51,541 nucleotides of DNA, taken from Pseudomonadota bacterium. Lineage in GTDB: Bacteria > Pseudomonadota > Gammaproteobacteria > Xanthomonadales > Xanthomonadaceae. The stretch spans positions 1 to 51,541 of the forward strand of contig JAFEBV010000012.1 in assembly GCA_018242485.1 (NCBI GenBank). The letters run 5' to 3'. The position numbers and the translations under genes are program-made. Numbering within the stretch: position 1 is the stretch's first letter; every line of letters begins with the position of its first letter. Shown here one piece after another: positions 26,013 to 32,943 of the stretch. The notes beneath the pieces are model-generated. The model was not told where the DNA came from. It worked only from the letters and a program-made list of their open reading frames with translations, and did no database searches.

Positions 26013-26083
26013 TTCCCTCACCCGCCGCGCCTGCGGCGCGTCGGCCTCTCCCGGAGGGAGAGGCGAAACAGCGCGCTCGATCC
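26013..26083. repeat. 71-bp composite repeat, copy B
   Basis: Direct copy of the element at 25781, beginning with TTCCCTCACCC and ending with GCTCGATCC. Together the two copies resemble a BIME-type array of REP elements. Confidence 0.85.
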
Positions 26084-26110
26084 CCATCGAGACATCGTGC
26101 GATCTGCTTT

Positions 26111-26148
26111 TCACGATTCACGATTCACAAATCACAAATCACAAATCA
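26111..26148. repeat. Heptamer array (GATTCAC/AAATCAC) at the darP stop
   Basis: About five 7-bp units run into the stop codon of darP. The orientation is opposite to the array after tldD, so the spacer is bracketed by inverted arrays, as in the maf-rng spacer. Confidence 0.8.
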
Positions 26149-26685
26149 CACTTCCCGCTCCAGCTCCTCTCGCAGTGCCCGAAACAACTCCCGCTGCGCG
26201 TGCGGCGGTTTGTTGTGCAATCGCTCGGCCTGCGCGTTGCGGGCGAGCTGGCGCAGGCGCTGGCGGTCGGCCTGCGGGTGCTGGGCGATGAATTCCGCCA
26301 GCGCGGCATCGCCAGCGTCGATCAGGCGCTCGCGCCAATCCTCCGCGCGGTGCAGCGCGGCGGCGTCGCGGCGGCCGTCGGCCTTGGCATGGTCGAGCGC
26401 TTCGCGCAGCGCATGCAAGAATCCATCATCCTGTCGGCGCAGGTTCTTGGCGAGAAACTGCGCCTGCCGCTTGCGCGCGATCTGCTGGGTGATGCGCTGG
26501 CTGTCGCGCACCAGCGTGCGCAGGTCGTCGTCCAGCGGCAGCTTCGCCAACTGCGCCTCGCTGGCATCCATCAATCGCAGCGCCAGTTCCAGCACGCCCA
26601 GTGCCTCGCGCCGAAGCTGGCTGCGGCTGGGGCCGTCCCAGCCGACGTCGGCTGACGTGTCGTCGATTTCGTCGTGATCAATCAT
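26146..26685 (-). CDS. darP: Ribosome maturation factor DarP (YjgA, DUF615)
   Basis: DarP (YjgA) binds late 50S precursors and helps peptidyl-transferase-centre maturation. The 179-residue protein matches the family in length (E. coli 183). It is highly charged and helical: a short acidic N-terminus (MIDHDEIDDTSAD), then SRSQLRREALGVLELALRLM, the QRITQQIARKRQAQFLAKNLRR helix and a C-terminal RLRQLARNAQAERLHNKPPHAQRELFRALRE. It is divergent from tldE with 18 bases between their chosen starts, so promoters overlap coding sequence. Its stop codon lies in the heptamer array. Confidence 0.93.
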   Translation of the reverse strand: MIDHDEIDDTSADVGWDGPSRSQLRREALGVLELALRLMDASEAQLAKLPLDDDLRTLVRDSQRITQQIARKRQAQFLAKNLRRQDDGFLHALREALDHAKADGRRDAAALHRAEDWRERLIDAGDAALAEFIAQHPQADRQRLRQLARNAQAERLHNKPPHAQRELFRALREELEREV

Positions 26686-26703
26686 CTTGATAAGGATACG
26701 CAA

Positions 26704-28095
26704 GTGACACCAGCCATCGCAAAGAACGACGTTTCCCGGCAACGCATCGCCGAACTGTCCGGCCTTGCCGAGGACATCCTGCGCCGCGCGCGCGCGCGTG
26801 GTGCCGATCAATGCGAGCTGTCGCTGAGCGAAAGCCGCGGCCTGAACGTCGCGGTGCGCATGGGCGACGTGGAAACCGTCGAGTTCACCCGTGACCGCGG
26901 GCTGGCGCTGACGGTGTATTTCAGCGATGGCGCGTCGGGTCTGCGCAAGGCCAGCGCCATCAGCGCCGACCTGTCCGAATCCGGGTTGGAAGCGACCTTG
27001 GACCAAGCCTGCGCGATCGCGCGCTACACCGAGGCCGATCCGTTGGCCGGACTGGCCGACGCGCAGCGCATGGCGCGGCGCATCGAGGACTTCGACCGCT
27101 GGCATCCGTGGGCGATCGACGCCGATGCCGCCGTCGCGCTCGGCATCGCCTGCGAAACTGCCGGGCGCGACGCCGATCCGCGCATTGCCAATTCCGAAGG
27201 CGCCAGCGTGAACTCCAACGAGAGCCTGGCGGTGTACGCCAACAGCCACGGTTTCGTCGGTGGCGAGCGCGGCACCAGCCATTCCATCGCCTGCTCGCTG
27301 ATCGCCGGCGAAGGCGCGGGGATGCAGCGCGACGACTGGTACACGCTGGGACTGGCGGCATTCGACCTGGAAGCTCCCGAAACCGTCGGCCGCCGCGCTG
27401 CGCAGCGTGCGTTGGCGCGACTGGATCCGCGGCGTGCGCCGACCGGCAGCTTCCCGGTGCTGTTCTCCTCCGAACAGGCGCGCGGCCTGATCGGCCACCT
27501 GCTCGGCGCTGTGTCCGGCGGCGCGCAGTATCGCGAGTCCAGCTTCCTGCTCGGTGCGGTGGGCCAGCGCATCTTCCCGGACTGGTTTGCCCTGCGCGAG
27601 CGCCCGCACCTGCCGCGCGGCCTGCGTTCGAGTTCCTACGACGGCGAGGGCGTGGCGACGGTCGAATCCAACCTCGTCACCGGCGGCACCCTGCAACGCT
27701 ACCTGCTCGACAGCTATTCGGCGCGCAAACTCGGCCTGTCCAGCACCGGCAACGCCGGCGGGGTGTGCAACCTCGAGGCCAGCCTCGGCCACGACGACCT
27801 GCCGACATTGCTGCGCGGCATGGGCCGTGGCCTGTACGTGACCGAACTGATGGGGCAGGGCGTGAACCCGGTGACCGGCGACTACTCGCGCGGCGCGGCC
27901 GGGTTCTGGGTCGAAAACGGGCAAATCGCCTACCCGGTGGACGAGATCACCATCGCCGGCAACCTGCGGCAGATGTTCCTCGCGCTGGAAGCGGTCGGCA
28001 ACGAGGTCGATCCGCGCTCGCACATCCGCACCGGGCCGATGCTGATCGGCGCGATGACGGTGGCCGGGGCGATGGCCGAGGCGATGGCCGATTAG
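26704..28095 (+). CDS. pmbA: TldE/PmbA, non-catalytic partner of TldD
   Basis: TldE pairs with TldD to form the active peptidase and lacks the zinc motif, as here. The 463-residue protein contains ADQCELSLSESRGLNVAVRMGDVETVEFTRDRG in the N-terminal domain, then NSEGASVNSNESLAVYANSHGFVGGERGTSHS, and the C-terminal VTELMGQGVNPVTGDYSRGAAGFWVENG, all characteristic. I chose GTG 26704 because AAGGA lies 7 bases upstream; an ATG at 26674 is in frame but would overlap the start of darP and has no Shine-Dalgarno. It forms a functional pair with tldD upstream. Confidence 0.94.
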   Translation: MTPAIAKNDVSRQRIAELSGLAEDILRRARARGADQCELSLSESRGLNVAVRMGDVETVEFTRDRGLALTVYFSDGASGLRKASAISADLSESGLEATLDQACAIARYTEADPLAGLADAQRMARRIEDFDRWHPWAIDADAAVALGIACETAGRDADPRIANSEGASVNSNESLAVYANSHGFVGGERGTSHSIACSLIAGEGAGMQRDDWYTLGLAAFDLEAPETVGRRAAQRALARLDPRRAPTGSFPVLFSSEQARGLIGHLLGAVSGGAQYRESSFLLGAVGQRIFPDWFALRERPHLPRGLRSSSYDGEGVATVESNLVTGGTLQRYLLDSYSARKLGLSSTGNAGGVCNLEASLGHDDLPTLLRGMGRGLYVTELMGQGVNPVTGDYSRGAAGFWVENGQIAYPVDEITIAGNLRQMFLALEAVGNEVDPRSHIRTGPMLIGAMTVAGAMAEAMAD

Positions 28096-28204
28096 GGCGG
28101 CTGATGGCGTTCATGTGGATCGAATCGCAGCGTGAATTTATCCGTACGTCGTAGTACGCTCGCGCTGCGGCAACCATCCGTTTCATCACCGGGGAGAGTG
28201 ACAC

Positions 28205-28540
28205 ATGAGCGATGTACCGCAGGATCAGAAACAAATGGCCATGTTGGCCCATCTGTTGGGCATCGTTGCCGGGTTCATTCCCGGACTGGTGATCTGGCTG
28301 ATGAACAAGGACAAGCCCGATGCGGCATTCGTGAACGATCAGGCCAAGGAAGCGCTGAACTTCCAGATCACCATGGTGATCGCCTATGTTGCATCGTCGG
28401 CATTGATGCTCATCTTGATCGGTTTCTTGCTGGTGCCGTTGCTGATCCTCGCCAACCTGATCCTGTGCATCATGGCCGGCATGAAGGCCAACGAAGGCGT
28501 CGAATACCGCTATCCCTTCGCGCTGCGCCTGATCAAGTAA
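28205..28540 (+). CDS. DUF4870 small membrane protein (paralogue 1)
   Basis: The 111-residue protein belongs to DUF4870, small membrane proteins of unknown function. It has an N-terminal helix (AMLAHLLGIVAGFIPGLVIWLM), the family core VNDQAKEALNFQITMVIAYVAS, a second and third hydrophobic segment (LMLILIGFLLVPLLILANLILCIMAG), and the end ANEGVEYRYPFALRLIK. A GGGGAGA Shine-Dalgarno lies 6 bases before ATG. A strong terminator follows directly, so it is transcribed as a single gene. A longer paralogue lies just downstream. Confidence 0.88.
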   Translation: MSDVPQDQKQMAMLAHLLGIVAGFIPGLVIWLMNKDKPDAAFVNDQAKEALNFQITMVIAYVASSALMLILIGFLLVPLLILANLILCIMAGMKANEGVEYRYPFALRLIK

Positions 28541-28566
28541 TCCACCGGAATACGGCCTGCATCCAG

Positions 28567-28597
28567 CCCGCGTCGTGCCCTGCACGGCGCGGGTTTT
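28567..28597 (+). terminator. Rho-independent terminator
   Basis: GC-rich stem (CCCGCG with CGCGGG, plus CGTG with CACG) followed by TTTT. Almost the same hairpin follows the second DUF4870 gene. Confidence 0.85.
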
Positions 28598-28660
28598 CGT
28601 TGGCGCAGGCTTTTCCTCGACACGCTACACTGCGAAAACCAACTTGCCGCGAGCCACGCC

Positions 28661-29122
28661 ATGAGCACGCCCGACCCGGCATCGCCCGATCCCCCGTCCT
28701 CGCCGTCATCCAGCGTCGTGCCAGCGGTTGCGCCCGCCTCGTCGCTGCCCAGTGTCGAGGAACGCCAGTGGGCCATGCTCGCCCACCTGTCGGCCTTGCT
28801 CGGTTACCTGATCACATCCGGTTGGGCCGGTAGCGCCGGCGGCTTCCTCGGCCCGCTGATCGTGTGGTCGTTGAAGAAGGACACCCTGCCTTTCGTCGAT
28901 CAACAGGGCAAGGAAGCGCTGAACTTCTCGATCACCATCTGCATCGCTTTCGCGGTGCTGTTCGCGTTCGGGGTGATGACCTTCTTCATCGGCTTCATCA
29001 TCGCCATCCCGCTGATGCTGGCGATCGCCTTGTACGCGCTGGTGTTCACCATCATCGCCTCGATCAAGGCCAACGAGGGCGTGGCCTATCGCTATCCGAT
29101 CACGCTGCGGCTGATCAAGTAA
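28661..29122 (+). CDS. DUF4870 small membrane protein (paralogue 2)
   Basis: This 153-residue protein is a second DUF4870 member. It adds a Pro/Ser-rich N-terminal cytoplasmic tail of about 35 residues to the same plan: RQWAMLAHLSALLGYL, GGFLGPLIVWSLKK, the core VDQQGKEALNFSITICIAF, two more membrane helices, and the end ANEGVAYRYPITLRLIK. The final 14 residues are nearly the same as in the upstream paralogue, and both genes end with the same type of terminator, so gene and terminator were duplicated together. The function is unknown. Confidence 0.88.
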   Translation: MSTPDPASPDPPSSPSSSVVPAVAPASSLPSVEERQWAMLAHLSALLGYLITSGWAGSAGGFLGPLIVWSLKKDTLPFVDQQGKEALNFSITICIAFAVLFAFGVMTFFIGFIIAIPLMLAIALYALVFTIIASIKANEGVAYRYPITLRLIK

Positions 29123-29147
29123 TCCTCCGGATATGGCTTGCAACCAG

Positions 29148-29178
29148 CCCGCGTCGTGCATCGCACGGCGCGGGTTTT
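29148..29178 (+). terminator. Rho-independent terminator, near-copy of the upstream one
   Basis: Stem CCCGCG(T)CGTG / CACG(G)CGCGGG followed by TTTT. It differs from the first terminator mainly in the loop. Confidence 0.85.
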
Positions 29179-29274
29179 CGTTTGGGTGCTCCGCTTTGGG
29201 TGATGGATGTTCACGTCAACCCAATCCTTGTCGGTGCGTTGTAACGCAGGCCAACCCAATGTTCCCAACTCAAG

Positions 29275-29297
29275 CCCCTCTCCCATCGGGAGAGGGG
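29275..29297. repeat. REP-like palindrome
   Basis: Perfect 10-bp arms CCCCTCTCCC and GGGAGAGGGG around ATC, followed by TTGGGGTGAGGGG, a common companion of this repeat class in the order. Confidence 0.75.
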
Positions 29298-29365
29298 TTG
29301 GGGTGAGGGGCCATCGAAGCGTGAATATCGCCTTCTGATCGCCCCTCATCCGGCGCTTCGCGCCA

Positions 29366-29386
29366 CCTTCTCCCGGAGGGAGAAGG
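29366..29386. repeat. REP-like palindrome
   Basis: Arms CCTTCTCCC and GGGAGAAGG around GGA. The preceding CCCCTCATCCGG is another typical companion of these elements. Confidence 0.75.
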
Positions 29387-29475
29387 GCAAGCCGTCGGTA
29401 GTCGCTGGTTCATTTGTCGATGCGCGACGCCCCGGTTGAGAGCATTGCGGCGACCCCTGACCACAGGAGCACCCC

Positions 29476-30954
29476 ATGCCCAGCAACCGTCTCGTCGATG
29501 CCGCCTCGGCGGCCAATCGCTTTGGCCTCGGCGCCAAGTCCGGCGCCATCGCCGGCATGAGCGATCCGCGCGGGGTGCTGGCGCAGGAGCTGCGCTCTCC
29601 GCCGTCCACCCAGGCGCTGTTCACCGGCCTGCCCAGCAGCGCCGACAGCCTCGCCGCCGAATACCAGTTCCGCGCCGACCGGAAGGCGCGCAAGGCCGAA
29701 CTGGAAGCGCGCGAAGCGGCGGTGAAGAGCGGGGATCCGGAGGCGGTGAAGAAGCTCGGCGACGGTTTCTTCAAGCAGTTCGGCGACCAGTTGCAGGCCG
29801 AGAACGCGGCGCGGTGGAATGCCGCGCTGTCCGCCGAGATCGGTTTCTCCGAACGCATCGTGCGCTTCTGGAGCAACCACTTCGCGGTGTCGGTGGACAA
29901 GCGCCCGGCGACCCTGCTGGCCGCACCGATGGAGCGCGAGGTGATCCGCCCGCGCGCCTTCGGTCGCTTCGCCGATCTGTTGCTGGGCATCGAAACCCAT
30001 CCGGCGATGCTGCTGTACCTGGACAACGCGCAATCCATTGGCCCCAACTCGCGTCTGGGCGAACGCATGGCGCGCAATGGCGGAAACCCGCAACGCAAGC
30101 GCGCGCTGGGTCTGAACGAGAACCTCGGCCGCGAGATCATGGAACTGCACACGCTGGGCGTGAACGGCGGCTACTCGCAAGCCGACGTGATCGAACTGGC
30201 CAAGGCGATCACCGGCTGGAGCGTGCGCGTGCCGCGCGACGATGGCCCCGGGCCGCGTGGCGAGCAGATCGATCATCTCAATCCGACCACCGGCTTCGTG
30301 TTCCGCGAAAACACCCACGAACCCGGCGCGCGCAGCGTGCTCGGCAAGCGTTATGCCGAGGGTGGAATGGATCAGGGCAGGGCGGTGCTGGCCGATCTGG
30401 CGGTGCATCCTTCCACCGCCCGCCATGTGTCCACGCAACTGGCCTGCCATTTCGTCGCCGACAAGCCACCGCAGCCGCTCGTCGATCGCATGGTGGCGAC
30501 GTGGCTGCACAGCGGCGGCGACCTGCGCGCGGTGTATCTGGCGATGATCGGCAGCGAGGAGGCGTGGGGCGATCAGGCGCGCAAGTTCCGCACGCCCGAC
30601 GATTTCCTGCTCGCCGCCCTGCGCGTGCTCGGCGTGCAGCAGGCGCCGGACGCGCGCAAGCTCGGCGGCCTGCTCGCGCGCATGGGCCGGCCGGATTTCA
30701 CCCCGCATTCGCCGGCTGGATTCACCGATACCGCCGATGCCTGGATCGGGCCCGATCCGCTGTGGAAGCGCGTACAGATCGCCGAGGAACTCGCCCGTCA
30801 GGCATCGCGCGATCTGATCCCCGCGCAGGTCGCGCAAGAAGCGCTCGGCCCGCGCCTGCATCCGGCGACCACGCAGGCGGTGGTGCGCGCCGATTCGCCG
30901 CAGCAGGCGATGAGCCTGCTGCTGGGCAGCCCCGATTTCCAGTGGAGGATTTGA
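29476..30954 (+). CDS. DUF1800 family protein
   Basis: DUF1800 proteins are encoded beside DUF1501 proteins in many bacteria; their function is unproven. The 492-residue protein shows ANRFGLGAK near the N-terminus, FSERIVRFWSNHFAVSVDK, PAMLLYLDNAQSIGPNS, the diagnostic LNENLGREIMELHTLGVNGGYSQADVIELAKAITGW, and THEPGARSVLGKRY. No Sec or Tat signal is apparent at this start, unlike its partner. ATG 29476 has CAGGAG upstream. The DUF1501 gene starts one base after this stop, so they are translationally coupled. Confidence 0.9.
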   Translation: MPSNRLVDAASAANRFGLGAKSGAIAGMSDPRGVLAQELRSPPSTQALFTGLPSSADSLAAEYQFRADRKARKAELEAREAAVKSGDPEAVKKLGDGFFKQFGDQLQAENAARWNAALSAEIGFSERIVRFWSNHFAVSVDKRPATLLAAPMEREVIRPRAFGRFADLLLGIETHPAMLLYLDNAQSIGPNSRLGERMARNGGNPQRKRALGLNENLGREIMELHTLGVNGGYSQADVIELAKAITGWSVRVPRDDGPGPRGEQIDHLNPTTGFVFRENTHEPGARSVLGKRYAEGGMDQGRAVLADLAVHPSTARHVSTQLACHFVADKPPQPLVDRMVATWLHSGGDLRAVYLAMIGSEEAWGDQARKFRTPDDFLLAALRVLGVQQAPDARKLGGLLARMGRPDFTPHSPAGFTDTADAWIGPDPLWKRVQIAEELARQASRDLIPAQVAQEALGPRLHPATTQAVVRADSPQQAMSLLLGSPDFQWRI

Positions 30955-30955
30955 C

Positions 30956-32248
30956 ATGGCGACCCGGCGTGAAATGCTCAAGACGATGGCCCTGGGCGCT
31001 GCGACCCTGAGCCTGTGGCCGCGCGCGGCGTGGTCGCTGGCCGGCAGTTCTGGATCCGGTGGTGCGGGTTCCGGCGCAACGCCCTTGCTGCTGGTGGTGA
31101 TGCTGCGCGGCGGACTGGATGGCCTGCATGCGGTACCGCCGATCGGCGATCCGGGTTGGGGCGCGCTGCGTGGTTCGTTCCCCTTCACTGGCGCGCAGGA
31201 CAAGGCGCAGCCGATCGCCATCGATCGCAACTTCGCCCTGCATCCTTCGTTGAAGTACGCCGCGCAGTTGTACCAGCAGAAATACTTCATGCCGGTGGTG
31301 GCGATCGCGCCGCCGTATCAGGGGCGTTCGCACTTCGAGGCGCAGGACTGCGTGGAAAACGGCAGCGCCAGCCCCAGCGGCGCGCACGACGGCTGGATGA
31401 ACCGCTGCGTCGCCGGCATGCGCGGCGAGATGGGCCTCGCGCTGGCCGCGTCGATGCCCTTGATCATGCGCGGGCCGGCCAAGGTCGATAGCTGGTCGCC
31501 GCCGCTGCCGGTGGGGGTGAATCCGGATCTGGTGCGCCGTCTCGACACCCTGTATGCCGAAGACCCGCATCTGGCCGAGGCGTGGTCGCGCGCGGTTGCC
31601 GAATCGCACGACGATGCGACCATGGCCGTGGATGCCGCGATGGTGCCGATGCCCGGTGGCGCGGCGATGCCCAATCAACCCGGCGCGTTGGGCGGCGGCA
31701 AGCCAAAACCCGCCTACAGCGGCGGCTTGCAGGGCATGATGGCCGCGGCCGGCAAGTTCATGGCCAAGAACGACGGCCCGCAGGTCGCCTTCGTCGAGGA
31801 CACCGGTTGGGACACCCATGCCGGCGAAACCGGCATCCTGCAACGCAAGCTCAACCAACTCGACGACGGGCTCAAGGGTTTCCACGAGTCCATCGGCGCG
31901 GCATGGGATCGCGTGGCGGTGGTGGTGGTCACCGAGTTCGGCCGCACCGCGAAGATCAACGGCACCGGCGGCACCGACCACGGTACCGGCGGCGTGGCCT
32001 TCCTCGCCGGCGGCGCGATCGCCGGCGGCCGCATCGGCGGGCGCTGGCCGGGGATCTCGCAGCAGGATCTCAACGAAGGCCGCGACGTGCACGCCACCAC
32101 CGACATGCGCGCGCTGTTCAAGGGCGTGCTGGCGGGCCACATGGGCGTGGCGCGCAACGTGCTCGATACGCGCGTGTTCCCGGACAGCGCCGCCGTCGCA
32201 CCGATGGGTGGATTGTTGCGCGCCGGGCGTTTGGCGGGGGTAGGCTGA
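30956..32248 (+). CDS. DUF1501 family protein with Tat signal
   Basis: DUF1501 proteins have an alkaline-phosphatase/sulfatase-like fold and are exported by the Tat route. The 430-residue protein starts MATRREMLKTMALGAATLSLWPRAAWSLA, a twin-arginine signal. It continues with LLLVVMLRGGLDGLHAVPPIGD, ALHPSLKYAAQLY, SHFEAQDCVENG, and the C-terminal VVVVTEFGRTAKINGTGGTDHGTGG, which carries the conserved metal-site residues of the family. It follows the DUF1800 gene directly. Substrate and function are not known. Confidence 0.9.
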   Translation: MATRREMLKTMALGAATLSLWPRAAWSLAGSSGSGGAGSGATPLLLVVMLRGGLDGLHAVPPIGDPGWGALRGSFPFTGAQDKAQPIAIDRNFALHPSLKYAAQLYQQKYFMPVVAIAPPYQGRSHFEAQDCVENGSASPSGAHDGWMNRCVAGMRGEMGLALAASMPLIMRGPAKVDSWSPPLPVGVNPDLVRRLDTLYAEDPHLAEAWSRAVAESHDDATMAVDAAMVPMPGGAAMPNQPGALGGGKPKPAYSGGLQGMMAAAGKFMAKNDGPQVAFVEDTGWDTHAGETGILQRKLNQLDDGLKGFHESIGAAWDRVAVVVVTEFGRTAKINGTGGTDHGTGGVAFLAGGAIAGGRIGGRWPGISQQDLNEGRDVHATTDMRALFKGVLAGHMGVARNVLDTRVFPDSAAVAPMGGLLRAGRLAGVG

Positions 32249-32943
32249 TCGTCGTTCGCGCATCAAGAGACATCCGGCTGTCCGGCATGGATCGGGCGCA
32301 TGCTCCTTGGCTTGCGCATGAAAACGTTCAATGGCACGCGTACGCGTTGGGTCAGCGCCATCCTGCCGATCGCGGTCGGTGCTGACGGCCCAAAGGCATG
32401 TCCGAAGTGCTCGGCATGGTCTTTGCCATCACATTCGCGCGTCGAGCTTTCATCCTCAACGCCCGGATTGCGCCGTCTGGAAGGATTGAAAACTTCTGGC
32501 TGCGGCGTGGCGGTCGGGTTGCGTCGCCGCAGCGGCGCTGGACGCGTTTCCGCAAGATCGTCAAGGCCTGCGACCGCTTCCCCAGCGGCGCCGCGGCAAC
32601 CTGTCTCATCTGGATCACCTTGTGCAGCATCGCCGCAGATTGGAGCCGATCGGCAACGCGTTGGCAGGATGCGATGAACCCGTTTGCGATGCGTTACGAA
32701 GAGCGATTGGCCGCGGCACGGATCTGACCTGCATCAAGATGCAATCCCAAGGCCTCGCGCGCGGAAAATCATGCGCCTCCCGAACGGTTCCACAACCCAG
32801 GAATGCGGCGTAGGCTGGCAAGGCAGGATCTGAAGTCCTTCACCCTTGCAAAACCGGTCGCGATGTCGGGGTAGAACCCCTGCCGCGCGATACTTGCGCG
32901 GGTGCTCCTGCTCCGTTTTCATGCCCCCCGAGGTTCTGTCGTG
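32249..32943. other. Long spacer before pgaB, no confident gene
   Basis: Nearly 700 bases lack a supported gene. A plus-strand frame at 32398-32727 could encode 109 residues, but its product is not recognisable and its composition is like non-coding DNA. The last 75 bases before pgaB form a probable leader with two small hairpins (GGGG-TAGAA-CCCC at 32869-32881 and CCGCGC-GATACTT-GCGCGG at 32884-32902). pgaA, which normally precedes pgaB, is absent. Confidence 0.55.

Larger units (their letters stand above)
25652..26110. other. Repeat-filled spacer between tldD and darP, no gene seen
   Basis: The spacer contains a palindrome (9-bp arms CCTTCCCCC, 25691-25711), two 71-bp near-identical direct repeats, and a segment with smaller inverted repeats around 25850-25910. 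All frames here are low-complexity products of the repeats; none resembles a protein. Confidence 0.7.
29179..29475. other. Spacer with REP-type palindromes before the DUF1800 gene
   Basis: No gene is visible. The spacer holds palindromes at 29275-29297 (arms CCCCTCTCCC) and 29366-29386 (arms CCTTCTCCC), with a small GGCGC/GCGCC hairpin between them. The 40 bases before 29476 include the DUF1800 ribosome site CAGGAG. Confidence 0.65.

Noticed and set aside
26674..26703. ATG start for tldE at 26674
   Set aside because: It overlaps the divergent darP start and lacks a ribosome site, while GTG 26704 has AAGGA at 7 bases.
32398..32727. 109-codon plus-strand frame before pgaB
   Set aside because: No Shine-Dalgarno, no similarity to a known family, and composition like the surrounding non-coding DNA; reported only within the spacer entry.
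32800..32943. c-di-GMP riboswitch in the pgaB leader
   Set aside because: The two small hairpins do not match the conserved core of GEMM-I or GEMM-II.
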